A DNA stretch of 64,000 bases from JBDOQU01 sp039839375 (GTDB lineage: Bacteria; Pseudomonadota; Alphaproteobacteria; DSM-16000; Inquilinaceae), in NCBI RefSeq assembly GCF_039839375.1, contig NZ_JBDOQU010000002.1, positions 1-64,000 of the forward strand. The letters run 5' to 3'. The position numbers and the translations under genes were made by a program. Shown here one piece after another: positions 32,126-41,352 of this stretch. The notes beneath the pieces are model-generated. The model was not told the origin of the DNA, made no database searches, and saw only the letters and a program-made list of their open reading frames with translations. Every line of letters starts with the position of its first letter. The first letter of the stretch is position 1.

Positions 32126-34056
32126 TCCGCCGCAGCCTGGGCGTATGCTACTACCCGGAACACTGGCCGGAGGAGCAATGGGCCGACGATGCCCGGCGCA
32201 TACGCGAGACCGGGCTGACCTATGTCCGCATCGGCGAATTCGCCTGGTCCCGGCTGGAGCCGAAGCCGGGCGACCTCCGCTTCGACTGGCTGGACCGGGC
32301 AATCGAGACGCTCGGCGTGGCCGGTCTCAGGATCGTGCTCGGTACGCCGACGGCGACCCCGCCGCGCTGGATGCTGACCAAACATCCCGACATGCTTCCG
32401 GTGGACCGTGAGGGGCGTCCGCGCGGGTTCGGATCGCGCCGCCACTACTGCTTCTCCCATACGGGCTATCGCGACGAGGCGGCGCGCATCACCCGGCTTA
32501 TCGCCGAACGCTATGGCCGCCACCCCCACCTCGCCGCCTGGCAGACCGACAATGAATATGGCTGCCACGACACAACCCTTTCCTACAGCCCCGCCGCCCG
32601 CACCGGCTTCCGCCGCTGGCTTGGGGAGAGATACGGATCGGTCGAAGCCCTCAACGCGGCCTGGGGCAACGTCTTCTGGTCGATGGAATATGGGAGCTTC
32701 GAGGAGATCGACCTGCCGAACCTGACGGTGACCGAAGCCAATCCTAGCCACCGGCTGGACTTCTCCCGCTACAGCTCCGATCAGGTGGTCGCGTTCAACA
32801 GGCGCCAGGTCGACATCATCCGCGCCTATTCCGACGCGCCGATCGCCCACAACTACATGGGCAAGGTCGTGGAGTTCGATCATTACCGCGTCGGCGCGGA
32901 CCTCGACATCGCGAGCTGGGATTCCTATCCGCTCGGCTTCCTGGAGGACCGTGTCGACGAGGGCGACGAATGGAAGCGCGCCTTCCTCCGCCAGGGAGAC
33001 CCCGACTTCCAGGCCTTCCATCACGACCTCTACCGCGCGGTCGGCCGCGGCCGCTGGTGGGTGATGGAACAGCAGCCGGGCCCGGTCAACTGGGCGCCCT
33101 ACAACCCCGCCCCGCTGCCCGGCATGGTGCGGCTGTGGAGTTGGGAGGCTTTCGCCCATGGCGCGGAGGCCGTCTGCTATTTCCGCTGGCGTCAGGCTCC
33201 GATGGCGCAGGAGCAGATGCATGCGGGCCTCTTGCGGCCGGACAGTGCGGACGCCCCGGCGCTGGAGGAGGTCGCGCGCGTCGCGAGGGAATTCGGCAAC
33301 GGCGCGGAGGTCGCCGAGGCCGCCAGGGCGAAGGTCGGCCTCGTCTTCGACTATCAGTCCGCCTGGGCGTGGGCCGCGCAGCCGCAGGGACGCGGTTTCG
33401 ACTATTTCCGGCTCGTCTTCGAAACCTATCGCGGCCTGCGGCGGGCCGGCCTCAATGTCGATATCCTGCCGCCCGGCACGGATGATCTCGCCGGCTACGC
33501 GCTGACGCTGGCCCCCGGCCTGCTGACCTTCAGCCCGCCCTTGCGGAAGGCCATCGCCGCCCATGACGGGCTCGTCGTGCTGGGGCCGCGCACCGGATCA
33601 AGGACCGAAAACTTCGCCATCCTGCCCACCCTGGGACCGGCCATCGACGGCCTCGACGTCAGGGTCGCCTATGTCGAGACACTGCGTCCGGACGCAGCCA
33701 TGCCGCTCGAAGGAGGCGGCGCCTTCCATATATGGCGCGAGATCACGGAGGGCGCGGCACCGATCGTCGAACGAACCGCCGACGCCGCCGCCTCGGTCAG
33801 ACGGCAGCGCAACCTTATCTATCTCTGCGGCTGGCCCGACGGCATGGCGATGGCCCGCCTGCTGCGCGGCTTCGCCGAAGAAGCCGGCCTTCCCGCGCTA
33901 ACGCTGCCCGACGGGCTGCGCCGCCGGGAGACCGAGGAGGAGGTGTTCTGGTTCAACTATGGCGCGGAGGCCGTGGCGCTCGCGGAAGCCGCGGGCGACG
34001 ATTCCCTGCCCGCCCACCTTGCCGCCGCCGACCTTCACCGCCAGCCGAAGCGGTGA
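32122..34056 (+). CDS. Beta-galactosidase, glycoside hydrolase family 42
   Basis: 644 residues. GH42 N-terminal LGVCYYPEHWPEEQWADD; acid/base E145 (QTDNEYG) and nucleophile E316 (VMEQQPG); trimerisation and C-terminal domains follow. No signal peptide, so cytoplasmic. With the GH36 enzyme it lets the cell clear both alpha- and beta-linked galactose from one imported substrate class. It is the last gene of the operon, 13 bases from the convergent rhaK. Confidence 0.93.
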   Translation: MIRRSLGVCYYPEHWPEEQWADDARRIRETGLTYVRIGEFAWSRLEPKPGDLRFDWLDRAIETLGVAGLRIVLGTPTATPPRWMLTKHPDMLPVDREGRPRGFGSRRHYCFSHTGYRDEAARITRLIAERYGRHPHLAAWQTDNEYGCHDTTLSYSPAARTGFRRWLGERYGSVEALNAAWGNVFWSMEYGSFEEIDLPNLTVTEANPSHRLDFSRYSSDQVVAFNRRQVDIIRAYSDAPIAHNYMGKVVEFDHYRVGADLDIASWDSYPLGFLEDRVDEGDEWKRAFLRQGDPDFQAFHHDLYRAVGRGRWWVMEQQPGPVNWAPYNPAPLPGMVRLWSWEAFAHGAEAVCYFRWRQAPMAQEQMHAGLLRPDSADAPALEEVARVAREFGNGAEVAEAARAKVGLVFDYQSAWAWAAQPQGRGFDYFRLVFETYRGLRRAGLNVDILPPGTDDLAGYALTLAPGLLTFSPPLRKAIAAHDGLVVLGPRTGSRTENFAILPTLGPAIDGLDVRVAYVETLRPDAAMPLEGGGAFHIWREITEGAAPIVERTADAAASVRRQRNLIYLCGWPDGMAMARLLRGFAEEAGLPALTLPDGLRRRETEEEVFWFNYGAEAVALAEAAGDDSLPAHLAAADLHRQPKR

Positions 34057-34069
34057 GAGAACCGCAACG

Positions 34070-35419
34070 TCAGCCGGCAAGGATTCTCCAGCGCCTCGCA
34101 TACTCCGCGAACCCGGCCGGCAGGATGTCTTCCGTCGCCGCGACGGCGGGCTGCGCCGCCGGCAGACCGCCGGCCAGGAGCGCGGCGCCGGCGCTGGTGC
34201 CCGTCGAGCCGCTGGCGCTTTCCACGGGTCGCCCCGTCACGGCCTTCAGCGCGGCGGCGAAGAGCGCGTTGCGGGCGAACGGCCCTTCGATGACGACAGG
34301 GCCGGACGGCGCGGCCAGTTCAAGGCATTCGGAAGTCATCAACGCCGTATAGAGCGAGGCGACCGCCGTCCGCTCGGCGGCCGAGAGGGTCGCCGGGTCG
34401 ACCGTCCAGTGGCCACGCCCACCGGGGAAGGGACCGCACGGTCCGACGAAGGACGGCAGCGCCATGATGTCGTTCTCCACGATCCGGGCCACCGTTCCGG
34501 CATCCGGCGTTTCCGGCCGCCCCTCCGTCAGCAGGTCGAACTCCCGCCCGCCCATGAAGCGGGCGGATGGAACCGGACGGCCATGGGCATCGACATTGGC
34601 GAGCGTATCGCGCGCCGGATCGAGCCGGGAAGGATCGCCGCCGACACCGAAGAGGATGATCCAGGTTCCGGTCGACACCACGGCGAAGGGCGAGGGCCGC
34701 GCCATCAGGTGCGGCAGCAGCGACGCGTTGGAATCATGCAGGCCGGTATGGACGGGGACAGGCCGGGCCAGACCCGATTTCACGGGGCCGAGCACGTCGA
34801 AGGCCGACCGCACCGGCGCCATCAGCGGCCGGACGCCCAACCGGTCGACCAGCGTCGAGAAGGTTCCCGCGGCGGGATTCCAGAGATCGGTGTGGCATCC
34901 CAGCGACGTCACCTCCGTCGCCGCGATGCCGGTCAGCCGCCAGCCCCAATATTGCGGGTAGGTGACGATGCGGCGGACCCGCGAGAATGCGTCCGGGAAG
35001 CGCCGCTGCTGATAGAACAGCTGTGCCCCGACATTGAGCCCGAGAGGAAGGCGGGGCGAGCGCGTCTCAACGAACGGTGGGCGGAGCCGGTCATATTCGT
35101 CGGCCAGCGCGTCCGGCCCGTCATGTTCGTAGTCCAGCACCGGCAGGGCGAGGCCGTCATCGCCAAGCAGCGCGGCGCTGGCCCCGTGGGCGGTGATGGA
35201 TATCGCATCGAACCCCCGATCGGCGGCGAAATCCGCCAGCCCGTCCATGAAAAAGGCGAACAAGGCTTCGACATCGAAATGCGGATAGGGACCTGCCCGG
35301 CGGACATCGTTGGGCATCGTCCGCATCGCCGTCTCGGCGCCCGTCGCGCGGTCGACCGCCGTCAGCTTGGCGTTGGTCTTGCCGACATCGATCACCGCGA
35401 TATGCGCCTGTCCGCTCAT
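34070..35419 (-). CDS. rhaK: L-rhamnulose kinase, FGGY family
   Basis: 449 residues. The FGGY/actin-fold N-terminal phosphate loop DVGKTNAKL is present, with the sugar-binding HDSNASLLPHL region and the nucleotide segment VIEGPFARN-x-LFAAAL plus GTSAGAALLA. It phosphorylates L-rhamnulose to the 1-phosphate cleaved by RhaD in classical schemes. It closes the rhaRSTPQUK operon, 10 bases after rhaU. The gene order matches the rhizobial locus. Confidence 0.88.
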   Translation of the reverse strand: MSGQAHIAVIDVGKTNAKLTAVDRATGAETAMRTMPNDVRRAGPYPHFDVEALFAFFMDGLADFAADRGFDAISITAHGASAALLGDDGLALPVLDYEHDGPDALADEYDRLRPPFVETRSPRLPLGLNVGAQLFYQQRRFPDAFSRVRRIVTYPQYWGWRLTGIAATEVTSLGCHTDLWNPAAGTFSTLVDRLGVRPLMAPVRSAFDVLGPVKSGLARPVPVHTGLHDSNASLLPHLMARPSPFAVVSTGTWIILFGVGGDPSRLDPARDTLANVDAHGRPVPSARFMGGREFDLLTEGRPETPDAGTVARIVENDIMALPSFVGPCGPFPGGRGHWTVDPATLSAAERTAVASLYTALMTSECLELAAPSGPVVIEGPFARNALFAAALKAVTGRPVESASGSTGTSAGAALLAGGLPAAQPAVAATEDILPAGFAEYARRWRILAG

Positions 35420-35429
35420 CGGATGGCGC

Positions 35430-35753
35430 TCATTCCATGTGAAAGAGCGTGACCAGCGGCGACTGGACCGGCGAATTGTCGGGGTTCGTCTCCATGATAT
35501 CGGCCATATGCGCCCACCAGCGCCTCATCACCGGATGGCTGGGCAGCGCGTCCATGCCATGGTCGCGCGATCGCCACAGGACGCCGAACAGGAGATTGGT
35601 TTCCGGGTCCCAATGGATCGAGTAATCCGATATCCCGGCGTCCCTCAGCAGCGACGAGAGTTCCGGCCAGATCGCGTCGTGCCGGCGGCGGTATTCATCC
35701 TCCTGGCCCGGACGCAGCTTCATCCTGAAAGCGTATTTCTCCATCCCGCTCAT
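35430..35753 (-). CDS. rhaU: L-rhamnose mutarotase
   Basis: 107 residues, standard RhaM/RhaU length. KYAFRMKLRPGQEDEYRRRHDAIWPELSSLL contains the catalytic-site histidine segment; the YSIHWDPETNLLFGVLW strand and the C-terminal HME follow. It interconverts alpha and beta L-rhamnopyranose. ATG 35751-35753 overlaps the rhaQ stop by ATGA. Confidence 0.93.
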   Translation of the reverse strand: MSGMEKYAFRMKLRPGQEDEYRRRHDAIWPELSSLLRDAGISDYSIHWDPETNLLFGVLWRSRDHGMDALPSHPVMRRWWAHMADIMETNPDNSPVQSPLVTLFHME

Positions 35754-36745
35754 GCCGGCTTCCTTTTCAGGCGGCGGACGAGGGTCGGCAGGGCGATGAC
35801 GCCGATCAGCAGGGCGCCGATGAAGATCGACATGACGATGCCGGGCACGTTGAGGAGGCCGAGCCCGAACGTCACCAGCCCCATGACGAACGCGGCGAGC
35901 ACGACGCCGCCGATGCTGCCCGATCCGCCGAGGATGCTGACCCCGCCGAGAACGACCATGGTCACGATCTCCAGCTCCCAGCCGAAGGCGATCGATGGCC
36001 GCGTGGAGCCGAGCCGCGCGGTCAGCAGAATGGAGGCGAGGCCGCTCATCGCCCCGGTCAGGAGGAAGAGGATGAACTTCACGCGTTCCACGGGCACGCC
36101 GGAGAAGCGGGCGGCCAGCGGGTTGTTGCCGACGACATAGATCTTCCGGCCGAAGGAGGTAGCGTGGAGCAGGATCGCGAAGGCGATGGCCAGCAGGGCG
36201 AACAGGAAGAACTCGAACGAGATCACCCACCAGACATAGCCCTGCCCCAGCCAGGCGAAGGCCGGCGGGTAGTCGCCATAGGCCTGATCGCCCAGCACGA
36301 CATAGGAGATTCCGCGAAAGAGGCTCATCGTCCCGATGGTGACGACGATGGAGGGCAGGCCCAGCCTGGTCACCAGGAAGCCGTTGAACGCCCCGCAGAG
36401 GAGGCCGACGGAGAGGCCGATGAGGATCAGCCCCGGCGCGCCGACGCCGAACTGGGCGGCCGCGCCCATCGCGGTCGAGGCCAGCGCCATGATGGCCGCC
36501 ACGGAAAGGTCGATCTCGCCGGAGATCACCAGCAGCGCCATCGCGAATGCGACGATCGCCTTCTCCGTGAAGTTGAAGGTGGCGTCCGAGAGGTTCCAGA
36601 CATTCAGGAAGTAGGGCGTGGCAAAGGAGTTGGCGACGAAGACCGCCACGGCCACGCCCAGCAGCAGGACTTCCCAGCTTGCCAGCGTGCGGGCGAGCGG
36701 CGTGCCGAGCCGGTCGGGGATATGGCGTCGGGCGAGATCGGTCAT
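35750..36745 (-). CDS. rhaQ: Rhamnose ABC transporter permease
   Basis: 331 residues, BPD_transp_2 (ribose-type) permease with about ten membrane helices. ALLVISGEIDLSVAAIMALAS, LGLPSIVVTIGTMSLFRGISYVVLG and TMVVLGGVSILGGSGSIGGV are diagnostic. A much longer open frame continues leftwards through rhaP and rhaT in a shadow frame; the real start is ATG 36743-36745, overlapping the rhaP stop. Confidence 0.92.
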   Translation of the reverse strand: MTDLARRHIPDRLGTPLARTLASWEVLLLGVAVAVFVANSFATPYFLNVWNLSDATFNFTEKAIVAFAMALLVISGEIDLSVAAIMALASTAMGAAAQFGVGAPGLILIGLSVGLLCGAFNGFLVTRLGLPSIVVTIGTMSLFRGISYVVLGDQAYGDYPPAFAWLGQGYVWWVISFEFFLFALLAIAFAILLHATSFGRKIYVVGNNPLAARFSGVPVERVKFILFLLTGAMSGLASILLTARLGSTRPSIAFGWELEIVTMVVLGGVSILGGSGSIGGVVLAAFVMGLVTFGLGLLNVPGIVMSIFIGALLIGVIALPTLVRRLKRKPA

Positions 36746-37722
36746 GACGCGGCCCGTTCCTGGCGCAGGATGAGCCTTCCGCCGCGCCGTTCCTGCCGGG
36801 CGTTCAGCGCCACGGCGGTGATGATGACACCGCCGGAGATCGCCATCTGCCAGAAGGGCGAAACGTCGATGACCGGCAGCGCGTTGGCGATGACGCCGAG
36901 GAAGAGAGCCCCCAGCACCGCGCCTCCGGCCGTCCCGATCCCTCCGGCGATCGAGATGCCGCCGATGACGCAGGCGGCCACGACATCCAGTTCGAACCCG
37001 CCGGCAATATCGACATAGGCGACGGCGAAGCGGGCGACCCAGAGATAGCCGCAGAAGCCGGCCAGCGCGCCGGAGAGGACGAAGGCGAGGAAGCGGGTCC
37101 GCCCGACATCGATGCCGGCATAGATCGCGGCGGTCGGGTTGCCGCCGGCCGCATGGAAGGCGCGGCCCAGCACGGTGCGGGTCAGCAGCACGGTCAGCAG
37201 GGCGATGATGAGGAGCGCGATACACGACATGACGGGGACGCCCAGCACCTCGTGGCGCGGAAACTGGAGGAAGGGGCCCGTCAGCTCGTGCGCGTTGACC
37301 CAGCGCCCGCCGGACAGCACGAAGGCGAGCCCGCGATAGATGGTGAGCGTGCCCAGCGTGACGACGATGGGCGGGATATCCAGCTTCCACACCAGCACGC
37401 CGTTGAACGCGCCCAGGACCGCGCCGATCCCGATGGAAAGCAGGACCAGCAGGGCGAGCGGAAGGCCGGGATATCCCGCATTCAGCATCGCCACCGCCAT
37501 GCCCGTGAAGGCGAGGTTGGCGGCGACGGAAAGGTCGATGCAGCGGGTCAGGATCACCGCCATCTGGCCGAGGGCCAGAATGATGAGGATCGAGGTGTTG
37601 TTGAAGACGTTGACCAGGCTGCCCGGCGTGGCGAAGGAAGGCGAGCGTAGGGAGACGAGGCCGATCAGGAGGATGACCGCCAGCGCCAGCAGCACCTCCC
37701 TTGTGCGCAGGAAACGCGTCAT
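36742..37722 (-). CDS. rhaP: Rhamnose ABC transporter permease
   Basis: 326 residues, ribose-type permease paralogous to RhaQ. LGQMAVILTRCIDLSVAANLAFTG, LDIPPIVVTLGTLTIYRGLAFVLSGG and CVIGGISIAGGIGTAGGAVLG mark the family. It forms a heterodimeric channel with RhaQ. ATGA overlaps join it to rhaT upstream and rhaQ downstream. Confidence 0.92.
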   Translation of the reverse strand: MTRFLRTREVLLALAVILLIGLVSLRSPSFATPGSLVNVFNNTSILIILALGQMAVILTRCIDLSVAANLAFTGMAVAMLNAGYPGLPLALLVLLSIGIGAVLGAFNGVLVWKLDIPPIVVTLGTLTIYRGLAFVLSGGRWVNAHELTGPFLQFPRHEVLGVPVMSCIALLIIALLTVLLTRTVLGRAFHAAGGNPTAAIYAGIDVGRTRFLAFVLSGALAGFCGYLWVARFAVAYVDIAGGFELDVVAACVIGGISIAGGIGTAGGAVLGALFLGVIANALPVIDVSPFWQMAISGGVIITAVALNARQERRGGRLILRQERAAS

Positions 37723-39254
37723 GCCGCTTCCCGTTCGTTGCCGGTGGCGGCGCGGACCAGCGTCTCCGCATCCAGATCCGCCCGGTCGTAACCGCCGACG
37801 ACCAGCCCTTCGCGCATGACCAGCACCCGGTCGGCCATGCCGAGGATTTCCGGCAGTTCCGACGAAACCATGATGACGCTGAGCCCTTCCCTGGCCAGTT
37901 CGCCCATGAAGGCGTGGACGGCGGCCTTCGATCCGATGTCGATCCCCTTGGTCGGCTCATCCAGGATGATGACCTTCGGCCGCGTCGCCAGCCATTTGCC
38001 GATGACCACCTTCTGCTGGTTGCCGCCGGACAGCGTGCCCATCGACTGCGACAGGGCCGCGGCCCGGAGGTCCAGCCGTTCGGCGTATTTCCGAGAGAGG
38101 GAGAATTCCTCGGCCAGCCTGAGGAAGCCCAACCGCGTGGTGCGGCCGAGCGACGGCAGCGAGATGTTCTGGAAGATCGGCAATTGCAGGATCGCGCCGT
38201 GGCGGCCCCGTTCCTCCGGCACGTAGACGATACCGGCGCGGATCGCATCGGCGGGGGAGCGGATGGATATCTCTTTCCCCTCCAGCAGGATCCGGCCGCC
38301 GCCCGGCCGGGTGATGCCGAAGAGCGACTGACAGAATTCCGACCGTCCGGCGCCGACCAGCCCGTAGAGGCCCAGGATCTCCCCCCGCCGCAAGGTGAAG
38401 CCGATGTCGCGGAACTCGGTCGGATGGGAATAGCCTTCGACCGAAAGGACCGGCGCGCCTATGGCGACCTCGGTCTTGGGAAACACCTGCTCGACCACGC
38501 GGCCGACCATCAGGCGCACGATCTCGTCATGGCCGATGTCATCCATGCGCCCGGCGCCCACGGCCTTGCCGTCGCGGAAGACGGCGTAGCGATCGGCGAT
38601 GCGGAAGACCTCGTCGAACTTGTGGCTGATGAAGAGGATGGCGCGCCCCTCCCCCTTCAGCGTTTCGATGATCCCGAACAGATCCTCGACTTCCCGGTGG
38701 GACAGGGCGGCCGTCGGTTCGTCCATGATGACGATGCGCGCGTCCACCGACAGCGCGCGGGCGATGGCGACAAGATGGCGCTGGGCGATCGCCAGATCCT
38801 TCAGCCGCGCCCTTGGATCGAGATCGGCGCCGATGGAAGCGAGGAGACAGGCGGCGCGCTCGTGCATCGCCTTGACGTCGACGAACCCAAACCGGGTGCG
38901 GGGCGCGTGGCCGATGAAGATGTTCTCCGCCACCGACAATTCGTCGAACAGCACCGTTTCCTGATGGATGGCGGTGATGCCGTGGGCGACCGCGGCCTCC
39001 GCCGTGCGCAGATCGACCGGCCTGCCGTCGATCAGCACCTCGCCTCCGTCCGGCCGGTAGATTCCGGTCAGGATCTTGACCAGCGTGGACTTCCCGGCCC
39101 CGTTCTCGCCGATCAGCGCGGTCACCTCGCCCGGCGCGAGGTCGATATCGACCTCGTCCAGCGCCTTGACGCCGGGGAACGTCTTGGAGATGCCGCGCAT
39201 GGCGAGCAAGGGCCGCCGGTCCGGCGTCTGGGAAGGATTCGGCATGGTCTGCAT
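37719..39254 (-). CDS. rhaT: Rhamnose ABC transporter ATPase, duplicated type
   Basis: 511 residues with two nucleotide-binding domains in tandem, as in RbsA. The first has GENGAGKST and DEPTAALS; the second has the degenerate loop GLVGAGRSEFCQSL, the signature SGGNQQKVVIGKWLA and DEPTKGIDIGSK. ATG 39252-39254 is chosen over a longer reading that runs through the intercistronic hairpin; another ATG lies three codons in. No clear ribosome site is visible. Confidence 0.9.
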   Translation of the reverse strand: MQTMPNPSQTPDRRPLLAMRGISKTFPGVKALDEVDIDLAPGEVTALIGENGAGKSTLVKILTGIYRPDGGEVLIDGRPVDLRTAEAAVAHGITAIHQETVLFDELSVAENIFIGHAPRTRFGFVDVKAMHERAACLLASIGADLDPRARLKDLAIAQRHLVAIARALSVDARIVIMDEPTAALSHREVEDLFGIIETLKGEGRAILFISHKFDEVFRIADRYAVFRDGKAVGAGRMDDIGHDEIVRLMVGRVVEQVFPKTEVAIGAPVLSVEGYSHPTEFRDIGFTLRRGEILGLYGLVGAGRSEFCQSLFGITRPGGGRILLEGKEISIRSPADAIRAGIVYVPEERGRHGAILQLPIFQNISLPSLGRTTRLGFLRLAEEFSLSRKYAERLDLRAAALSQSMGTLSGGNQQKVVIGKWLATRPKVIILDEPTKGIDIGSKAAVHAFMGELAREGLSVIMVSSELPEILGMADRVLVMREGLVVGGYDRADLDAETLVRAATGNEREAA

Positions 39255-39265
39255 GTCAGCGGGCG

Positions 39266-39295
39266 GGGGAGGGCCTGACAGGTCCGGCCCTCCCC
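39266..39295 (-). terminator. Intercistronic hairpin after rhaS
   Basis: GGGGAGGGCC (39266-39275) pairs with GGCCCTCCCC (39286-39295), 11 bases beyond the rhaS stop and 11 bases before the rhaT start. It probably protects the rhaS message or limits readthrough, giving excess binding protein. Its closeness to rhaT might also occlude that gene's ribosome site. Confidence 0.6.
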
Positions 39296-39306
39296 GTTCC
39301 ATCGGA

Positions 39307-40305
39307 TCAGAAGATCGACGCGAATTCGTGGACGTTCGACGCGTCGTAGACGAAGGGTTCGGCCATCGCGGCCTCCCCGTTCTCGCCGACGGTGAGCATG
39401 CCCATCCGTCCCATGTCGATCTCCGACCCCGGTTCGCCCGTCGCATTCCCGGCGGCCAGATTGTAGGCGATCATCGTGGCGGAGTAGCCGAGGTCGATCG
39501 GGTTCCAGATGGCGAACGACTTGGTCGCGCCGGAATCGATCGCGCCCGCCATCTCCGACGGCAGGCCGAGACCGGTCACATAGACCTCGCCGATCCGGTC
39601 GGCGTCGGCCACCGCCTGGGAGGCGGCGAGGATGCCGACGGTCGTGGGCGCGACGATGACGTCCAGGTCTGGATAGTTCGTCATCAGCCCCTGGGCCTCG
39701 CGGTAGCTCTTGTCCGCCAGATCGTCGCCATAGACGATGTCGACGAGGTTGAGCCCCGGGAAGTCGGCAAGCTGGCTCTGCATCTCCTCGATCCAGATAT
39801 TCTGGTTGGTCGCCGTTGAGGTGGCCGAGAGGATGGCGAAGTTGCCTTCCCCGTTCTCCATATGGTCGGCCGCGAGCTGCAGGCACATCCGGCCGATCAG
39901 CTCATTCGAGGACGGGTTGAGATGGACCTGCCTGCCTTCGGGCGCGACGCCGGAATCCCAGGAGATGACGGTGATGCCGCGATCCATCGCGCGCTGGAGG
40001 ATCGGCACCAGCGCGTCGGGATCGTTCGCCGACACGGCGATGGCGTCGACATTCTGCGCGATCAGCGAGGTGATGATCTCGATCTGGCCCTCGGCGGTCG
40101 GCGCGGTGGGGCCGGTATAGATGATCTCGACATCGCCCAGTTCCTCGGCCGCCTCCTGCGCGCCGCGATGGGCCGCCTCGAAGAAGCCGTTGCCCAGCGA
40201 TTTCACGACCAGCGCGATGCGCGTCCCGTCCTGCGCCGCCGCCGGGGCGGCGATGAAGGCGACGGCGAGCGCCGTGCCGGCTGCCAATGTCTTGAAGATG
40301 TTCAT
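39307..40305 (-). CDS. rhaS: Rhamnose ABC transporter substrate-binding protein
   Basis: 332 residues, periplasmic-binding-protein type I (ribose-like). The signal peptide ends at PAAA|Q. KSLGNGFFEAAHRGAQEAAEEL, the NDPDALVPILQRAMDRGITVISWDS region and the ATSTATNQNIW loop are typical. Rhamnose specificity is inferred from the operon. It is the first structural gene after rhaR, with a 57-base gap containing AGGGAGG. Confidence 0.9.
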   Translation of the reverse strand: MNIFKTLAAGTALAVAFIAAPAAAQDGTRIALVVKSLGNGFFEAAHRGAQEAAEELGDVEIIYTGPTAPTAEGQIEIITSLIAQNVDAIAVSANDPDALVPILQRAMDRGITVISWDSGVAPEGRQVHLNPSSNELIGRMCLQLAADHMENGEGNFAILSATSTATNQNIWIEEMQSQLADFPGLNLVDIVYGDDLADKSYREAQGLMTNYPDLDVIVAPTTVGILAASQAVADADRIGEVYVTGLGLPSEMAGAIDSGATKSFAIWNPIDLGYSATMIAYNLAAGNATGEPGSEIDMGRMGMLTVGENGEAAMAEPFVYDASNVHEFASIF

Positions 40306-40362
40306 ATCGTCCTCCCTTTATATGCGTTGCGTTGAACCGCTTTCGGACCTGTGCGCTTTTCC

Positions 40363-41172
40363 TCAGGCGACCGAGATTTCCTCCTTCCCTTCGGTGGCGG
40401 AAGTAGCCGCCACGATCAGCGAAACCCCCGCCGCCTCGATCATCCGTCGCGCCGGGTCGGGAATGCCGTCGTCGGTGACGATCGTCGAAACCCTGTCCAG
40501 CGCGCAGAGGATGAGGCTGGAGCGGCGGGTGAACTTGGTGCTGTCGACCAGGACGATCAGCTCATCGGCCTGATTGATCAGCTTCTGTTCGGCCTGGATC
40601 AGCAGCGCGTCGGATTCCATGACCCCCAGCGCCCCGACGCCCTGGGCGCCCATGAACATCCGGCGCGCATAGAAATTGCGCGTCACGTCGTTCTCGAACG
40701 GGCTCAGGATGATGTTCTGCTCACGATAGATGGCGCCGCCCGGCAGCATCACCGTGTTCTTGGAATGCTTCAGCAGGTGTTCGGCGATCGGGAAGGAATT
40801 GGTGAACACCTGCATTCGGCGCGACGCCAGGAAATGCACCATCTGGAAAGTTGTCGTCCCGCCATTGACGATGATCGGGTCGCCATCGTCGCACAGCGCC
40901 ACGGCCGCCCGCGCGATGGCGCGCTTCTTGTCGCCGTTGACGCTTTCATTGACCTTGTAGGGACGCCCGGCGAGGCCGGTGAATTGCGGCGGGTTGATCG
41001 CTTCCGCTCCCCCGCGCACCCGGCGCAGCCGGCCTTGGACATGGAGGGCCGCGATGTCGCGGCGGATCGTCGCCTCCGAGGCGCCGGTCAGCTCGACAAT
41101 GTCCTGGATCGTCACCACGGGCTTTTCCTGAATGGCGCTCAGGACAATGCGGTGACGTTCGCGTTCGTGCAT
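40363..41172 (-). CDS. rhaR: DeoR-family transcriptional regulator of rhamnose use
   Basis: 269 residues. The N-terminal DeoR helix-turn-helix (VTIQDIVELTGASEATIRRDIAALHVQGRLRRVRGGA) is followed by the DeoR C-terminal sensor domain (DPIIVNGGTTTFQMVHFL, SDALLIQAEQKLI). It is the first gene of rhaRSTPQUK and divergent from rhaDI. It probably represses both operons and responds to a phosphorylated pathway intermediate. Confidence 0.88.
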   Translation of the reverse strand: MHERERHRIVLSAIQEKPVVTIQDIVELTGASEATIRRDIAALHVQGRLRRVRGGAEAINPPQFTGLAGRPYKVNESVNGDKKRAIARAAVALCDDGDPIIVNGGTTTFQMVHFLASRRMQVFTNSFPIAEHLLKHSKNTVMLPGGAIYREQNIILSPFENDVTRNFYARRMFMGAQGVGALGVMESDALLIQAEQKLINQADELIVLVDSTKFTRRSSLILCALDRVSTIVTDDGIPDPARRMIEAAGVSLIVAATSATEGKEEISVA

Positions 41173-41236
41173 TCGCTTCGACCCTCCGTCAACTCACCGA
41201 TCCTCATCCCTCTTCCGATATTCTGTCAATCATAAA

Positions 41237-41283
41237 CGATCATTTTCAGTCATATTGCATCGCACAATGATAATATATGATCG
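41237..41283. promoter_or_regulatory. Divergent rhaR/rhaD operator region
   Basis: In the AT-rich middle of the gap, CGATCAT (41237-41243) is inverted as ATGATCG (41277-41283), with an inner ATTG/CAAT dyad (41253-41268). It is the only notable symmetry in the 156-180 base gap and is well placed to serve both operons as RhaR binding sites. Confidence 0.5.
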
Positions 41284-41352
41284 GTTTCGATTGACGAAGG
41301 AGGGCGTCCGCGCGATATCTGGACCCGGATGACAAAGCCCCGGGAGATGATG

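Noticed and set aside
35750..38248. 832-residue minus-strand frame
   Set aside because: Only the segment from ATG 36745 is RhaQ. The upstream part is a shadow frame through rhaP and rhaT, both of which have intact proteins in other frames.
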